The notes: generated by a model not told the origin, from the letters alone. 64,000 nt of DNA from Spirochaetota bacterium (GCA_029265615.1 JAJUIB010000002.1:1-64000); one strand, 5' to 3'; positions 1 through 8,701 are shown, counted from the stretch's first letter. Program-made: numbers and translations.

Positions 1-843
1 GATTACCGATGAGAATTTGCTCTTCATCTGCCGCATCGCAAGGTAGTTGGCGGCGAGGTCGCCGATCGAGTCGATCTGCAGGCCCGGTAGCACGGCAGCT
101 GCTTTTTGGGCCGCCGCAGCGGAGTCGGCAAGGAGACTCGCAAGCGAAGGCGCGCGCTTTCCTGCGGCGCAAAGCTCAGTGACGAGGCCGCCGAAGTCGA
201 CGAGGTCCCGCGCATCCGCGTAGGCCATGTAGAGTGCGCTTCGGTCTAGCTCGGGAACCGGCGTCGAGATGAGTCCGACGACCTCGTACTCGTCGGCATT
301 GGTGGTTTCATGGATGGTGCCCGCGGCTACGACGACATAGTCTCCGAGCTTGAGTCCGAGCTCCGCGGCAAGGGATGCGCCGAGGACGACGCCCTTTTCG
401 CCTTCGGGGGAGAGCCAGCGGCCCTGACTCACCGATTCTGCGATCGAAAATACCTTGCGGTCGCACAGCGGATCGACCGCCGTCGCGAGTACGGGTATCT
501 CGTCGATGTAGTTGGAAAGACGCGCGACGAAGCGGGTGCGCGGTGTCACGGCGGTGATCCGCGGGTCCGCCGCTGCGAGCGCTTTTGCCGCTGCTTCAGG
601 ATCGGGGATGCCGAAATCGAGGGGATTGCCTGCGAGGTTGTCGGCGTAGTCAGGGTTCCTGACTTTCAAGAACGAATCGGTGTATGCGATCATGTTGTCG
701 ATGGTGAGGCGATCCATGCCTGAGAGCATGGAGTCGGCGGCGATGTAGACGCCGATGCCGACGCACATCACGATGCCGGTGATCGCGGTGCGGCGCTTGT
801 GTCTGAGTACGTTGCGCCAGGCGATTTTCCAAATGCTGCCCAC
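1..843 (-). CDS. ABC transporter permease, MacB/FtsX type (N-terminal part; gene continues past the left edge)
   Basis: These are the first 281 residues of an inner-membrane permease that reads leftwards off the window. I start it at the GTG at 843 because AAAGGAG ends 6 nt upstream. The gene follows the TAG of the ATPase gene by 2 nt, so the two are co-transcribed. After a short basic N-terminus (RHKRR) there is one membrane helix, about residues 17-38, then roughly 240 residues of extracytoplasmic domain of the MacB periplasmic-core type. The remaining helices expected for the family lie outside the window. With the ATPase it should form a MacB/LolD-like mechanotransmission or export complex. 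The substrate cannot be read from the sequence. Confidence 0.85.
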   Translation of the reverse strand, partial: MGSIWKIAWRNVLRHKRRTAITGIVMCVGIGVYIAADSMLSGMDRLTIDNMIAYTDSFLKVRNPDYADNLAGNPLDFGIPDPEAAAKALAAADPRITAVTPRTRFVARLSNYIDEIPVLATAVDPLCDRKVFSIAESVSQGRWLSPEGEKGVVLGASLAAELGLKLGDYVVVAAGTIHETTNADEYEVVGLISTPVPELDRSALYMAYADARDLVDFGGLVTELCAAGKRAPSLASLLADSAAAAQKAAAVLPGLQIDSIGDLAANYLAMRQMKSKFSSVI

Positions 844-845
844 GG

Positions 846-1532
846 CTATCTCCTTTCGTCGCTGAGGATAGAACCGTCCCGCAGGGTGACGATTCGGCGG
901 GCGTGTTCCATGACGAGCCTGTCGTGTGTGGAGAAGATAAAGGTCGTGCCCTGCTCGGTGTTCACGCGGCGCATGAGCTCAACGATCTCCTCTGCCGTGT
1001 GCGAATCGAGGTTCGCCGTCGGCTCGTCCGCGAGGACGACGATGGGCTTCTTGACGAGCGCTCGGGCTATCGCGACGCGCTGCTCCTGGCCGCCAGAAAG
1101 CTCGCGCGGATAACGCGACTCTTTGTCGGAGAGGCCCACCGCGGCGACCGCCTCCCGCGCGAGCGCGCGGATCTCGGAAGGCCTTTTTTTGCGCTCGATG
1201 ACGAGGGGGAGCTCAACGTTTTCAAGGACCGTGAGTACGGGTATGAGGTTGTACGACTGAAAGACGAAGCTCACATGCTCTTTGCGGTACTCGGACAGCT
1301 CTTTTTCCCCGAGGCCCCGAAGCTCCCTGCCCGCATAGACGACCCGCCCCTCGGTTGGGGAATCGAGACAGCCAATGATGTTGAGGAGCGTCGTCTTGCC
1401 CGACCCCGAGGGGCCGACGATGGCGAGGTATTCGCCGCGCTCGATCGAAAGATCGACGCCGGCGAGCGCCGTGACGGGGGTCGCGCCTCGGTCGTAGACC
1501 TTGCGCACCTTTTCGAGAGTCAAGATAGCCAC
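846..1532 (-). CDS. ABC transporter ATP-binding protein, MacB/LolD family
   Basis: This 228-residue ATPase powers the adjacent MacB/FtsX-like permease. All nucleotide-binding motifs are visible: Walker A GPSGSGKTT near residue 40, Q-loop in FVFQSYNLIPV, signature LSGGQ followed by EQRVAIARAL, Walker B IVVLADEPT, D-loop SANLD-like TANLD, and the H-loop STHD. Length and the LIPVLTVLENVELPL stretch are typical of the LolD/MacB ATPase branch. The usual LSGGQQQR is LSGGQEQR here, a mild change. It is the third gene of a four-gene leftward operon and is 33 nt from the regulator upstream. Confidence 0.93.
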   Translation of the reverse strand: MAILTLEKVRKVYDRGATPVTALAGVDLSIERGEYLAIVGPSGSGKTTLLNIIGCLDSPTEGRVVYAGRELRGLGEKELSEYRKEHVSFVFQSYNLIPVLTVLENVELPLVIERKKRPSEIRALAREAVAAVGLSDKESRYPRELSGGQEQRVAIARALVKKPIVVLADEPTANLDSHTAEEIVELMRRVNTEQGTTFIFSTHDRLVMEHARRIVTLRDGSILSDERR

Positions 1533-1564
1533 TTTCGGGCCTCCTTGCCGTGATGCAGATTCGC

Positions 1565-1888
1565 TTAACGCGTCGACTTGAGCGATGCGACGATGATTTC
1601 CAGTTCCTTGAGGTACTCTTCGAGTGCCTTTTTCCCAGCGGGTTCTAGTCGCACCCCCGTATAGGGGCGCGCGCCGCGGAATTCTTTGTGTAGTGCTACG
1701 TAGCCTGCTTCCTCGAGGACACGGAGCTGGGTTGAGAGATTCCCCGCCGTAAAGCCGAGTTCGTCCCGGAGCTCAGTGAAGCCCGTCTCGGGCTCGCTCG
1801 ACGAGGCAAGATAGGTAAGGATCATGAGCCGCGCCCGCTCATGAACGAGCTTGTCGAGGCCGAGCTCTCCGATAGCCTTCCGGCTCAT
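1565..1888 (-). CDS. Winged-helix transcriptional regulator (ArsR/MarR-like, 107 aa)
   Basis: This is a small DNA-binding protein consisting almost wholly of one winged helix. Residues about 15-95 hold the helices and wing, with a recognition-helix region TAGNLSTQLRVLEEAGYV, and the C-terminus forms a helix (LKELEIIVASL) likely used for dimerisation. It resembles the short winged-helix regulators placed beside MacB-type exporters in many bacteria. Its ATG overlaps the stop of the membrane-protein gene as ATGA, so it is translationally coupled. It probably controls its own operon; no ligand domain is visible. Confidence 0.8.
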   Translation of the reverse strand: MSRKAIGELGLDKLVHERARLMILTYLASSSEPETGFTELRDELGFTAGNLSTQLRVLEEAGYVALHKEFRGARPYTGVRLEPAGKKALEEYLKELEIIVASLKSTR

Positions 1889-2589
1889 TGATCGGCGCTC
1901 CCGTTTCCGCTAGATCTGCCGCTCGTACCCGTTTTTCCAGGCGGCGACGCGACAAGTCCGGCGACGCCGAAGACGATGAAGGAAAGGCCGTAGAGAGTCG
2001 CGACCCAAAAAAAGGGCGCCGTTTCGACGGCAAAAAGCGCCGCGATGCCGGTGACGACGCAGTACCAGCCGATTGCGAAGTATTCGCGCCTTGCGACAAG
2101 GATGCCAAACGAGTTTGAAATGAGGCCAAGAAAGATCGCCGATGCCGGCAAGATGAGCCAAGGCCTGCCCTCGCGGAGCGCGAAGGCTGCGACGGCGGCA
2201 AAGACAAGGATTGCGGGCAGATTGAGGTGGAGGAGGCTACCCGCGTAGGCGGCTTTGACGATGTCGCCGAAGCCCGCCCCTTTCGACACCGCGCCAGCCT
2301 CTTTTCGGATGAGGACAATTTTAAACACGCCACCGAGCACCATGAAGAGCGTGAGGAACACGATAAGCGGCACGCGCCAGGCCTCCGGTACTATGCCCGC
2401 CGCGCCCAGGGCGCTTGCGCTTGCGTGCAGGGCGAGAAAGAAGGCTACGAGGGCAAGGCCGAGCGGGATGGCCGCCACCGCGAAAAGCCGTATGGAGGCG
2501 ATTTTGCGGAGAAGGGGATCGTTTTTTCGGATGGCGCGGCGAATTTCGCCGATTTCTGCGCGAAGCCGCTCGATGTCATCGTGATCCAT
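1885..2589 (-). CDS. Multi-pass membrane protein of unknown function (234 aa)
   Basis: This is the first gene of the regulator/ABC operon. The ATG at 2589 is chosen because GAGGTG lies 5 nt upstream; a longer reading from 2610 has no ribosome site. The first 35 residues are charged and cytoplasmic (RLRAEIGEIRRAIRK), followed by about six hydrophobic helices and a Gly/Ser-rich tail. Membrane proteins in this position next to a small winged-helix regulator are common, but I do not recognise a named family. It may be a partner or sensor for the exporter; that is inference from context only. Confidence 0.75.
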   Translation of the reverse strand: MDHDDIERLRAEIGEIRRAIRKNDPLLRKIASIRLFAVAAIPLGLALVAFFLALHASASALGAAGIVPEAWRVPLIVFLTLFMVLGGVFKIVLIRKEAGAVSKGAGFGDIVKAAYAGSLLHLNLPAILVFAAVAAFALREGRPWLILPASAIFLGLISNSFGILVARREYFAIGWYCVVTGIAALFAVETAPFFWVATLYGLSFIVFGVAGLVASPPGKTGTSGRSSGNGSADQ

Positions 2590-2766
2590 AGGCACCTCGT
2601 TGTTTGCCATAAATAAGTTTGTGTGGCAAACCATAGCAACACTCTGACCCATTTTATGCCGCGTGTCAAGAGCGCGATTGGTACTCGTTCGGGCGCCGGA
2701 AACGTGGTATCATTGTTCCTCAAAAATGGGCCGCCTGAGGGCGGGCCCGCACGTGAGGAGCTTGCC

Positions 2767-3651
2767 ATGCCCGACGACCCCGACAACTCCCCTGGATTTC
2801 TCCGCGCAGAATTCCCCTGCGAGGGTGCCGAGCGCCTCGTTTTGCGTTTTCCCGAGGCCGATGCCTCGATTCTCCCCACAGCATCAAATGATGAGGGAAA
2901 GACGATCCGTCTCGAACTCGAGCTTCGCGGGCCCAAGGAGCTCGTCGCCTCATGGCGCCCCGAGCTCAGGCGCGTCGAGGGCATCCTCGTTGTCGCCGAA
3001 GGCCAGGGGCCGGTCCATGTCACCGAACTCAAGGCGAGTGTACCCGCCGCGATTCACGATATCGAGCTACACACGAAAACGGGCGATGTCGAGGTTCGCG
3101 GCCTTTCGATCGGCGTCCGGGCCGAGACCGAATCCGGCTCCGTCCGAGTTGAGGGGGCTAGCTCCCTCGAAGCGCGCTCCCTGTCGGGCGACATCGACGC
3201 GGAGCGCATCGGGAGCGCGGATATCGGCGCAGGATCGGGCCGCGTGCGTTGCGTGCTTCCCTTCGACCGCGTCGTCGTCAGGAGCAAATCTGGCGACATC
3301 GACATCGAGGATGCAAAAGGCGATCTCGTCCTTGAAACCGCCTCGGGCGAAATTTCAGTGGCCCGTCCGCGCGGCCGCGTCCGCGCCGCGAGCCAGGCGG
3401 GCGACATCGAAATAGAGGCGCTTGGTCCCTTCGGCGGCGGCGAGGCGACGAGTGTTTCTGGCCGCATTGGCTTTAATCTCGCCGGTGCCGATCTCGAGCT
3501 TCGGGCCGAGACGCTGTCGGGGCGCCTGCGCACGCCCCAGGGCGAGATAGGGAGTCCCGCCGGTCCACGGCGGTGCGCTCTGTCGGTGGGAAAGGGCGGC
3601 CGCCGCCTCCACGCGAAAAGCGTTTCGGGCGACATCGAAATCGAATTTTAG
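2767..3651 (+). CDS. DUF4097-like beta-strand repeat protein (294 aa)
   Basis: The product is built of repeated short beta units with the pattern (S/T)xSGDI-(D/E)-(I/V), for example VRSKSGDIDIEDAKGDL, ETASGEISV and AKSVSGDIEIEF at the very end. This is the right-handed beta-helix-like repeat of the DUF4097 family. The ATG at 2767 is preceded by GAGGAG. There is no signal peptide or membrane segment, so it is probably cytoplasmic. It is divergent from the regulator/ABC operon and converges on the hydrogenase gene, overlapping its stop by 4 nt. A TGGTATCAT extended -10 at 2706-2713 could drive it. DUF4097 proteins often sit near envelope-stress regulators; the role here is unknown. Confidence 0.8.
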   Translation: MPDDPDNSPGFLRAEFPCEGAERLVLRFPEADASILPTASNDEGKTIRLELELRGPKELVASWRPELRRVEGILVVAEGQGPVHVTELKASVPAAIHDIELHTKTGDVEVRGLSIGVRAETESGSVRVEGASSLEARSLSGDIDAERIGSADIGAGSGRVRCVLPFDRVVVRSKSGDIDIEDAKGDLVLETASGEISVARPRGRVRAASQAGDIEIEALGPFGGGEATSVSGRIGFNLAGADLELRAETLSGRLRTPQGEIGSPAGPRRCALSVGKGGRRLHAKSVSGDIEIEF

Positions 3652-5099
3652 CCGCGGTCTTCACGCATCCTTTCGATTTCGATCTTGGCGAGTCGCGGGT
3701 TTGCGATGGTGCAGGGACCCGCGACGCAGCCGCCTTCGCAGGACATCACCTCGACGAGATCGGCCTCAGGCGGGCACGCGGCCCATGCCTCCATTGTCGC
3801 GAGCGTCTGCCGCGTAAGGCCGTTCACCGCGTAGAGTCGTGGGGCGGGTTTCCCTTTTGCGGCGAACTCTGCCGCCACTGCGGCGCCGACGCCGCCAGAA
3901 ACGGCAAAGCCGCGGGCGGTGCCGCCTGCCCCGCGTGCCAGGGGCTCAGGATCGAGGGCGCCCACGTCGATTCCTGCCGCCACGAAAAGGGCGCCGAGCT
4001 CTTCCGCCGTGATGACGCGATCGACGAGACGTGTGCGTTTTGCTTCGGCGCGTTTTGCGACACAGGGTCCGATGAACACCCGCATCGCCTCAGGCTGCGT
4101 AGCCGCGGCGCGCTGCGCCGCGTAGACCATGGGGCTTGGCGTTTCCGAGACGCACGGGGCGAGGGCGGGAAGGCGTTTGCGGGCCGCGTTTGTCCAAGCA
4201 GGACAGCAAGATGTGAGAAGAAAACCCTCGCCCCCTGTAAGCCGCGCGGCGAGTTCCGCGGCTTCGTGGCGGGTTGTTTCCTCTGCGCCCTCGGCTACCT
4301 CGAGCATGTCGGCAAATCCAAGGGCGTGGAGCGCCGCAGCCAGGCGCTCAAGGCCGCCTGGAAACTGCACGGCAACCGCGGGCGCGACAAGGGCGACCGC
4401 CCGTTTGCCTGCGCGAAGCTCGAGCGCAAGCTCGATCGCTTCGGAGCGCTCGGCGACGGCCCCAAAGGGGCATTCGCGGAGACACTTGCCGCAGAGGATG
4501 CACTTCGCAGGATCGATGCGCTCGACGCCGTCGGCGCCCTTGGCGATGGCGCCGACGGGGCATGCCTCCTCGCAGGGCACGGGCAGTTTTACGATCGCGG
4601 TGTAGGGGCAGTTTTTCATGCAGAGTCCGCAGTTGACGCAGCGTGCAGGATCAATGTGCGCCCTCCCGCCCTCGACCCTGATCGCGCCCTTCGGACAGTT
4701 CATTTTGCAGGGCCGCGCAAGACAGCCCTGGCAGGCTTCGGTGACGAGGTACCGCGTCTTCACACAGGCATTGCATGCTTCGGAGATCACGACGAGTTCT
4801 CCGCCTTCTATGCGCGGCGCGGGATCTTGCGCGCGGCGTTCTGTTTCGCGTGCGTACTCGGCGAGGGGGAGTGCGGCGTCGTCAAGGCCTTCGGGATCTG
4901 CGCCAAGCACGGCCATCGTCCGCAGGCGGAGGATGGCGCGATCGTGGTGGCGGCAACAGCGGATCGTTTCCCAGCCCTCGGCTGTCATTTCATAGGGGAG
5001 CCGTTCGATCCCTTCCACAAGACGCCCTTCGAAGGCGAGCTTCGCCGTGCGGATGAGGAGCTCCCGCCTAATGCGTGCGGCATTGTTGTTGTGGTTCAT
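3648..5099 (-). CDS. [FeFe]-hydrogenase, group B type, with ferredoxin domains
   Basis: This 483-residue protein carries several [4Fe-4S] motifs (Cys clusters at about 109-112, 123-135, 154-164 and 200-210) and a C-terminal H-cluster domain. The three H-cluster signatures are L1 TSCCPAW (296-302), L2 GPCVAKR (344-350) and L3 SCEGGCVAGPC near residue 450. The PAW and GPC variants, instead of PGW and MPC, fit the group B enzymes rather than the prototypical A group. Expected reaction: reversible H2 formation from reduced ferredoxin; the physiological direction is uncertain. It is the last gene of a five-gene leftward operon and overlaps the preceding [2Fe-2S] gene as ATGA. HydE/F/G maturases are not in the window. 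Confidence 0.9.
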   Translation of the reverse strand: MNHNNNAARIRRELLIRTAKLAFEGRLVEGIERLPYEMTAEGWETIRCCRHHDRAILRLRTMAVLGADPEGLDDAALPLAEYARETERRAQDPAPRIEGGELVVISEACNACVKTRYLVTEACQGCLARPCKMNCPKGAIRVEGGRAHIDPARCVNCGLCMKNCPYTAIVKLPVPCEEACPVGAIAKGADGVERIDPAKCILCGKCLRECPFGAVAERSEAIELALELRAGKRAVALVAPAVAVQFPGGLERLAAALHALGFADMLEVAEGAEETTRHEAAELAARLTGGEGFLLTSCCPAWTNAARKRLPALAPCVSETPSPMVYAAQRAAATQPEAMRVFIGPCVAKRAEAKRTRLVDRVITAEELGALFVAAGIDVGALDPEPLARGAGGTARGFAVSGGVGAAVAAEFAAKGKPAPRLYAVNGLTRQTLATMEAWAACPPEADLVEVMSCEGGCVAGPCTIANPRLAKIEIERMREDRG

Positions 5100-5386
5100 C
5101 GCCTAGCCTCCTGTGAGTCGGCGCCCCCGCACGCGCCACAGGCGGCGGCAATCGCGTCGATGAGCGTCTCGATCGTTGCGGCGGCGATGACCTTCTCACC
5201 GACGAGGGCGAAGGGAGGCTGTCCCTTTGCGCGGTCGCGACACAGTTCAAGGCAACTTGCGCCCTCGAGCTCGATCAGCCCTGTGAGTTCGGCGGGGAGC
5301 CTCGACTCGAGATCGAGAAGTTCGGCTCCACCGCGTACATAGCAGGCGGTGCCCGTGCAGATGGCTACGCGGATTTTCTGGATCAC
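5096..5386 (-). CDS. Thioredoxin-like [2Fe-2S] ferredoxin (NuoE/HydC-like, 96 aa)
   Basis: This is a short electron carrier. The four cluster cysteines are placed as in the thioredoxin-like [2Fe-2S] fold: CTGTAC at 10-15, then Cys at about 44 and 48 in GASCLELC. The extra CGACGG near the C-terminus is not part of the usual cluster. It overlaps the group B hydrogenase gene by 4 nt, so it is probably produced in step with it and passes electrons to or from it. No NuoF-like flavoprotein is encoded beside it, unlike in the multi-subunit NADH-linked hydrogenases. Confidence 0.85.
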   Translation of the reverse strand: MIQKIRVAICTGTACYVRGGAELLDLESRLPAELTGLIELEGASCLELCRDRAKGQPPFALVGEKVIAAATIETLIDAIAAACGACGGADSQEARR

Positions 5387-5404
5387 GGCATTCTCCTTGA
5401 GGCC

Positions 5405-6601
5405 TTAGACATAGCGGATGCGGACATCCTTGAGGTGGCGCTCCGCGAGGACGGCGGCGAGGCGCTTCACGACGTTGCGGCGTATTTCAAGCTCGACGGG
5501 CATGGAGGGATCCTGGTGCGCCTCGTTGATTTTCGTGCCGACGACGAAGTCGATCACATCGGAATCGAGCATGAGCTCGATGGCACGGGTCGCCGCGTTG
5601 CACGGAAGGCTGTCGAGTCGGTCTCTGCTCGCAAGGAGTTCCGCGGCGCGCCCCAGGGTGATGATGCCCTCGGTGACGAGGTCCGCCCCCGCCATCGTGG
5701 ACGCAGGCGGTATTTCCGGATCGAAACGGCCAAGTTCGACCTTGACCTTCGCCCCCGTTTCGCGGGCGATGATCGAGGCCGTGGTGCCGCCTGCGACGAG
5801 GCGGCGGCCGGGATACTCCCGAAAAATGCGGGCCATTTCGGCGTCGCGCTCGGGGTAGAGGGGCGGCCCGGTGAGCACGAGGAGCCGTCGCGCGTCCCGA
5901 AAGTAGACGACGCCGCAGGTGATGTCGTCGCGCGCCTTTCCAAGATCGCGCACGAGGGCTTCGCGCACGACTGCGCGCGCAAGCTCCCGCGCGGAGAGTC
6001 CCGGCTCCGCTCTGATCGTGCGAAGGATAAAGTCTTCCACGGCAGGGCTCCCCCAGCCCAAGGGGCTCTGGCGGCTCCCCATGCCCGCCTGCGTGACGCC
6101 GTCCGAAAAGAGCACGAGGCGGTCGCCCGGCCGCGCCTCGAAGCGCGAGGCGCGGAGAATCGCCTTACTCCCAAGCCCTCCCTGCCGCCTGTGCCGTTTT
6201 ACCGCAATTTCAGTTTTGATCGGTTCGACGAGGCTCCCCTCGCGGATGAGGACGTAGGGGGGATTGTCGTATTCGACGATGGCCAGTTTGCCCGATGCCG
6301 CCACGTCGACGAGGCTGAAGGTCGCGTAGCTTATCCGTCGCTCGGAACAGACGGGGAGGCTCCGCATGATGACACCTGCGGTGCGCTCGATGGGCGCGTC
6401 GGAGGCGGCGCAGCCTGCGGCCATGGTCGCGGTGAGCGTCGCAAGGACATTCGCCTTGACGCCCGAGCCGAGCCCGTCAGAGAGAACGGCGATCACGCGG
6501 CCGTCTTCGGCGCTCCGTCGCGACAGGAAGACATCGCCCTCCGCGCGCTCGCCGCATTTCGCCTCGTTGTAGTGCCCGATTTCGATGAAGGATCCCTTCA
6601 T
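5405..6601 (-). CDS. SpoIIE/PP2C-type serine phosphatase with a C-terminal domain of unknown function
   Basis: Residues 1-230 form a SpoIIE-like PP2C phosphatase: the metal-binding aspartates are in VLSDGLGSG (near 40), LVLFSDGVTQ (near 165) and ARDDITCGVV (near 225). It should remove phosphate from a Ser/Thr-phosphorylated protein, manganese-dependently. Residues about 230-398 are a second domain with GGTTASII, DLVTEG and VVGTKINEAH; I do not recognise it. The gene lies between the sensory hydrogenase (4-nt overlap) and the [2Fe-2S] protein. Phosphatases of this kind are known neighbours of group C sensory hydrogenases, so it probably turns a hydrogen or redox signal into protein dephosphorylation. 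Confidence 0.85.
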   Translation of the reverse strand: MKGSFIEIGHYNEAKCGERAEGDVFLSRRSAEDGRVIAVLSDGLGSGVKANVLATLTATMAAGCAASDAPIERTAGVIMRSLPVCSERRISYATFSLVDVAASGKLAIVEYDNPPYVLIREGSLVEPIKTEIAVKRHRRQGGLGSKAILRASRFEARPGDRLVLFSDGVTQAGMGSRQSPLGWGSPAVEDFILRTIRAEPGLSARELARAVVREALVRDLGKARDDITCGVVYFRDARRLLVLTGPPLYPERDAEMARIFREYPGRRLVAGGTTASIIARETGAKVKVELGRFDPEIPPASTMAGADLVTEGIITLGRAAELLASRDRLDSLPCNAATRAIELMLDSDVIDFVVGTKINEAHQDPSMPVELEIRRNVVKRLAAVLAERHLKDVRIRYV

Positions 6602-8361
6602 CGCACGGCCTCCTCCTGCTCCCGGCCCTTGCCGGGCTGGGAGAACGAGCCGATGATCGATTCAAGAATAGATTCTGTGTCCGCGGCATTTTCGCCAAGG
6701 AGGTAGGCGATGCGCTGCACCGTCCGCAGGTTTTTGTCGATAACCGTTTTCGCCTGGGCGACGATGCGGTCGCGCTGTATCCAGGGAAGGGTCACATCCT
6801 GGAACACGCCGCCTGCATAGGCGCCGCGCTCGATGACGAAGACGGTTCCGTGGAGCACGCGCTCGCCGAGCCTAAGATCGCGCTCAAGCGCCTCGGGCCC
6901 ATCCTCCGCGAGGACGCGCTCGAATAGTTCGGAAAAGGGAAGGAGCTTTTCAAGCTCCGCGCCCGCAAGGCCGGGCTTCGCCTCGTAGGCCGTCACCGCC
7001 TCGGGGCCAAGGAGTCGCGCAAAATTCTCGTTGCATTCGACAACCCGGAGCTCAGCATCCGCGACGACGACGCCTGAGGGCATGGCGCGCACCAGCGCCT
7101 CGGCCTTTTTCTGCGCAAGGTCGCGCATGTAGGAGACGCACATGGTGCGCTCGGCGCGGCCGGAGATGAGCGCTGCCGCAAAGGCGCGGCAGGTGTCGTA
7201 GCCGCAACCTGAGCAGTTGAGCTCGTCTGCGGGGCTGTGCTTGCCCACCTGTCTGAGCGCCTCGCGGAGCCGCTCCTCGGGGTAGTGGGGCGCCGAGGCG
7301 GGCGCGGGCGCGACGCGTCGATGGGGGAGTGCGAAGTGCGTTTCCGTCGCGCCCTCCTCGCGCGCGCCCCGCGCATACTCGAGGACGCCCAGGCGCTTGG
7401 CGACGGTACCCGAACGCCGTTCGCAGCGCGGGCCGTTGACACAGCCGCCCTCGCAGGCGAGGAGCTCGAGGAAGATCGGCTCGCGTCCCTCGTAGGACTC
7501 GAGGCCATCAAGGGCCTTTTCGATTTCGACGAGTCCTGAGTAGGAGATGAAGTGCGCCTCAAGATCGTGTACATGTCGCTTCACCGAGGCGATCATCCCG
7601 CCGTCAACCGGATAGAGAACACCCCGCGAGGCGCGCACAGGGGAAAAGCGGTCGTCGGAACCAGGCTCGCAGGAGGCGGGGTCGATGCCCGCTTCGCGCA
7701 TCCAGCTTCGAAGGCCGCGAAAGGTGATCGCCGCCTCGACCTCGCCCGAGGAATCGTCCGCCTCGCGCTTTTTGGCGATGCAGGGTCCTGCGAAGACGAC
7801 GGCCGTTCCGGGGTCGGCGGCTTTGAGCATGCGGGCGTGCGCGAGCATGGGCGAGGCGCTTGCGGAGAGGAAGGGGGCTAGCGTCGGCCGGTACTTGAGC
7901 ACATAATCGACTACCACCGGACAGGCGGTCGAAAGAAGTATCCGCGCTCGGCCTATATCTTCGCGCGCGGCGAGGGCGCGGAGCTCTGTGGCCGTCGCGT
8001 GTGAAACGACATCGGCGCCCGAGGCGGTCTCCGATACAGCCGCAAAGCCGAGTCGCCGTAGCGCCGCGACGAGGCGTTCCGGTGCGATGCCGGGAAATTC
8101 CGCCGCGAATGAGGGCGCGAGGGAGAGTGTGACCCGCTTTCGCAGACGCAGGAGTGCCTTTGCCCGCTCGACGTCCGAGCGCACCTTTTTTGCCCCTACG
8201 GGACAGACCTCGACGCAGTGGCCGCAGAGTACGCAGAGTTCGCCGACGACGCTTGCCCGGCCCGAGCTCACATTGATCGCCTTGACCGGGCATTCCCGGA
8301 CGCATTTGTAGCAGTCCTGGCAGGCGGCTGTTTCCGTATAGACCGGCTGGCGGTGATCCAT
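6598..8361 (-). CDS. Sensory [FeFe]-hydrogenase (group C, HydS-like) with PAS domain
   Basis: Domains in order: two [4Fe-4S] ferredoxin motifs (Cys 14-24 and 43-53), an H-cluster-like domain (about 75-320), an extra four-cysteine Fe-S motif (C...CGYDTC...C, about 380-410) and a PAS domain (about 415-515) with a helical tail. L2 GPCIAKK (192-198) and L3 CEGGCVNGP (303-311) are intact, but L1 is STACPVV (144-150) where catalytic enzymes have TSCCP. Such altered sites are typical of sensory group C proteins. The ATG at 8361 sits one base after the upstream TGA. No kinase domain is fused; the output is probably the neighbouring phosphatase. Confidence 0.88.
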   Translation of the reverse strand: MDHRQPVYTETAACQDCYKCVRECPVKAINVSSGRASVVGELCVLCGHCVEVCPVGAKKVRSDVERAKALLRLRKRVTLSLAPSFAAEFPGIAPERLVAALRRLGFAAVSETASGADVVSHATATELRALAAREDIGRARILLSTACPVVVDYVLKYRPTLAPFLSASASPMLAHARMLKAADPGTAVVFAGPCIAKKREADDSSGEVEAAITFRGLRSWMREAGIDPASCEPGSDDRFSPVRASRGVLYPVDGGMIASVKRHVHDLEAHFISYSGLVEIEKALDGLESYEGREPIFLELLACEGGCVNGPRCERRSGTVAKRLGVLEYARGAREEGATETHFALPHRRVAPAPASAPHYPEERLREALRQVGKHSPADELNCSGCGYDTCRAFAAALISGRAERTMCVSYMRDLAQKKAEALVRAMPSGVVVADAELRVVECNENFARLLGPEAVTAYEAKPGLAGAELEKLLPFSELFERVLAEDGPEALERDLRLGERVLHGTVFVIERGAYAGGVFQDVTLPWIQRDRIVAQAKTVIDKNLRTVQRIAYLLGENAADTESILESIIGSFSQPGKGREQEEAVR

Positions 8362-8362
8362 A

Positions 8363-8611
8363 TCATGTCCCCTCGAACACGTGCTCGAGGATGTCACCGA
8401 CCGTGGCGGGGCTTACCGCGGTGAAAATCTTGTCCCCGATGCGGAGGATGGGCCCTTCCTTGCAACGGCCCTCGCAGAGCGTGCCGGCAAATTCTATCTG
8501 TGCAGAGTATCCCCGCACCGTAAGCCAGGCCTGAATGAGTTCTGCATTTCGCGCGTTGCCGCGGGCATAGCACGAACTTCCCATGCAGATGTGTATCGTT
8601 GTGGTATTCAT
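8363..8611 (-). CDS. Thioredoxin-like [2Fe-2S] ferredoxin (82 aa), first gene of the hydrogenase operon
   Basis: This is a compact electron carrier with the four cysteines of the NuoE/HydC fold: CMGSSC at 9-14 and CEGRC at 46-50. It is the promoter-proximal gene of the hydrogenase operon and is separated from the sensory hydrogenase by a single base. The ATG has no Shine-Dalgarno; the -10 box ends only 13 nt upstream, giving a leader of about 6 nt, so translation may start on an almost leaderless message. It may deliver electrons to the sensor domain, while the second [2Fe-2S] protein serves the catalytic enzyme; that split is inference. Confidence 0.85.
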   Translation of the reverse strand: MNTTTIHICMGSSCYARGNARNAELIQAWLTVRGYSAQIEFAGTLCEGRCKEGPILRIGDKIFTAVSPATVGDILEHVFEGT

Positions 8612-8624
8612 ATCGGTAAGAAAA

Positions 8625-8653
8625 TATATATAAACTTGTAGTCAAAATGTCAA
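8625..8653 (-). promoter_or_regulatory. Promoter of the hydrogenase operon
   Basis: On the minus strand a perfect -35 TTGACA is followed after 17 nt by TATATA. The transcription start expected 6-7 nt beyond lies about 6 nt before the first ATG. The site sits in an AT-rich pocket of a GC-rich genome. Confidence 0.7.
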
Positions 8654-8701
8654 GCCATAGTGGATATTGCTCCCGATGTTACTGTTTTCTTGTCATAGCG
8701 T

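Noticed and set aside
3573-5342. 589-codon plus-strand frame over the hydrogenase
   Set aside because: Arg/Cys/Gly-rich shadow of the group B hydrogenase, which has all family motifs on the other strand.
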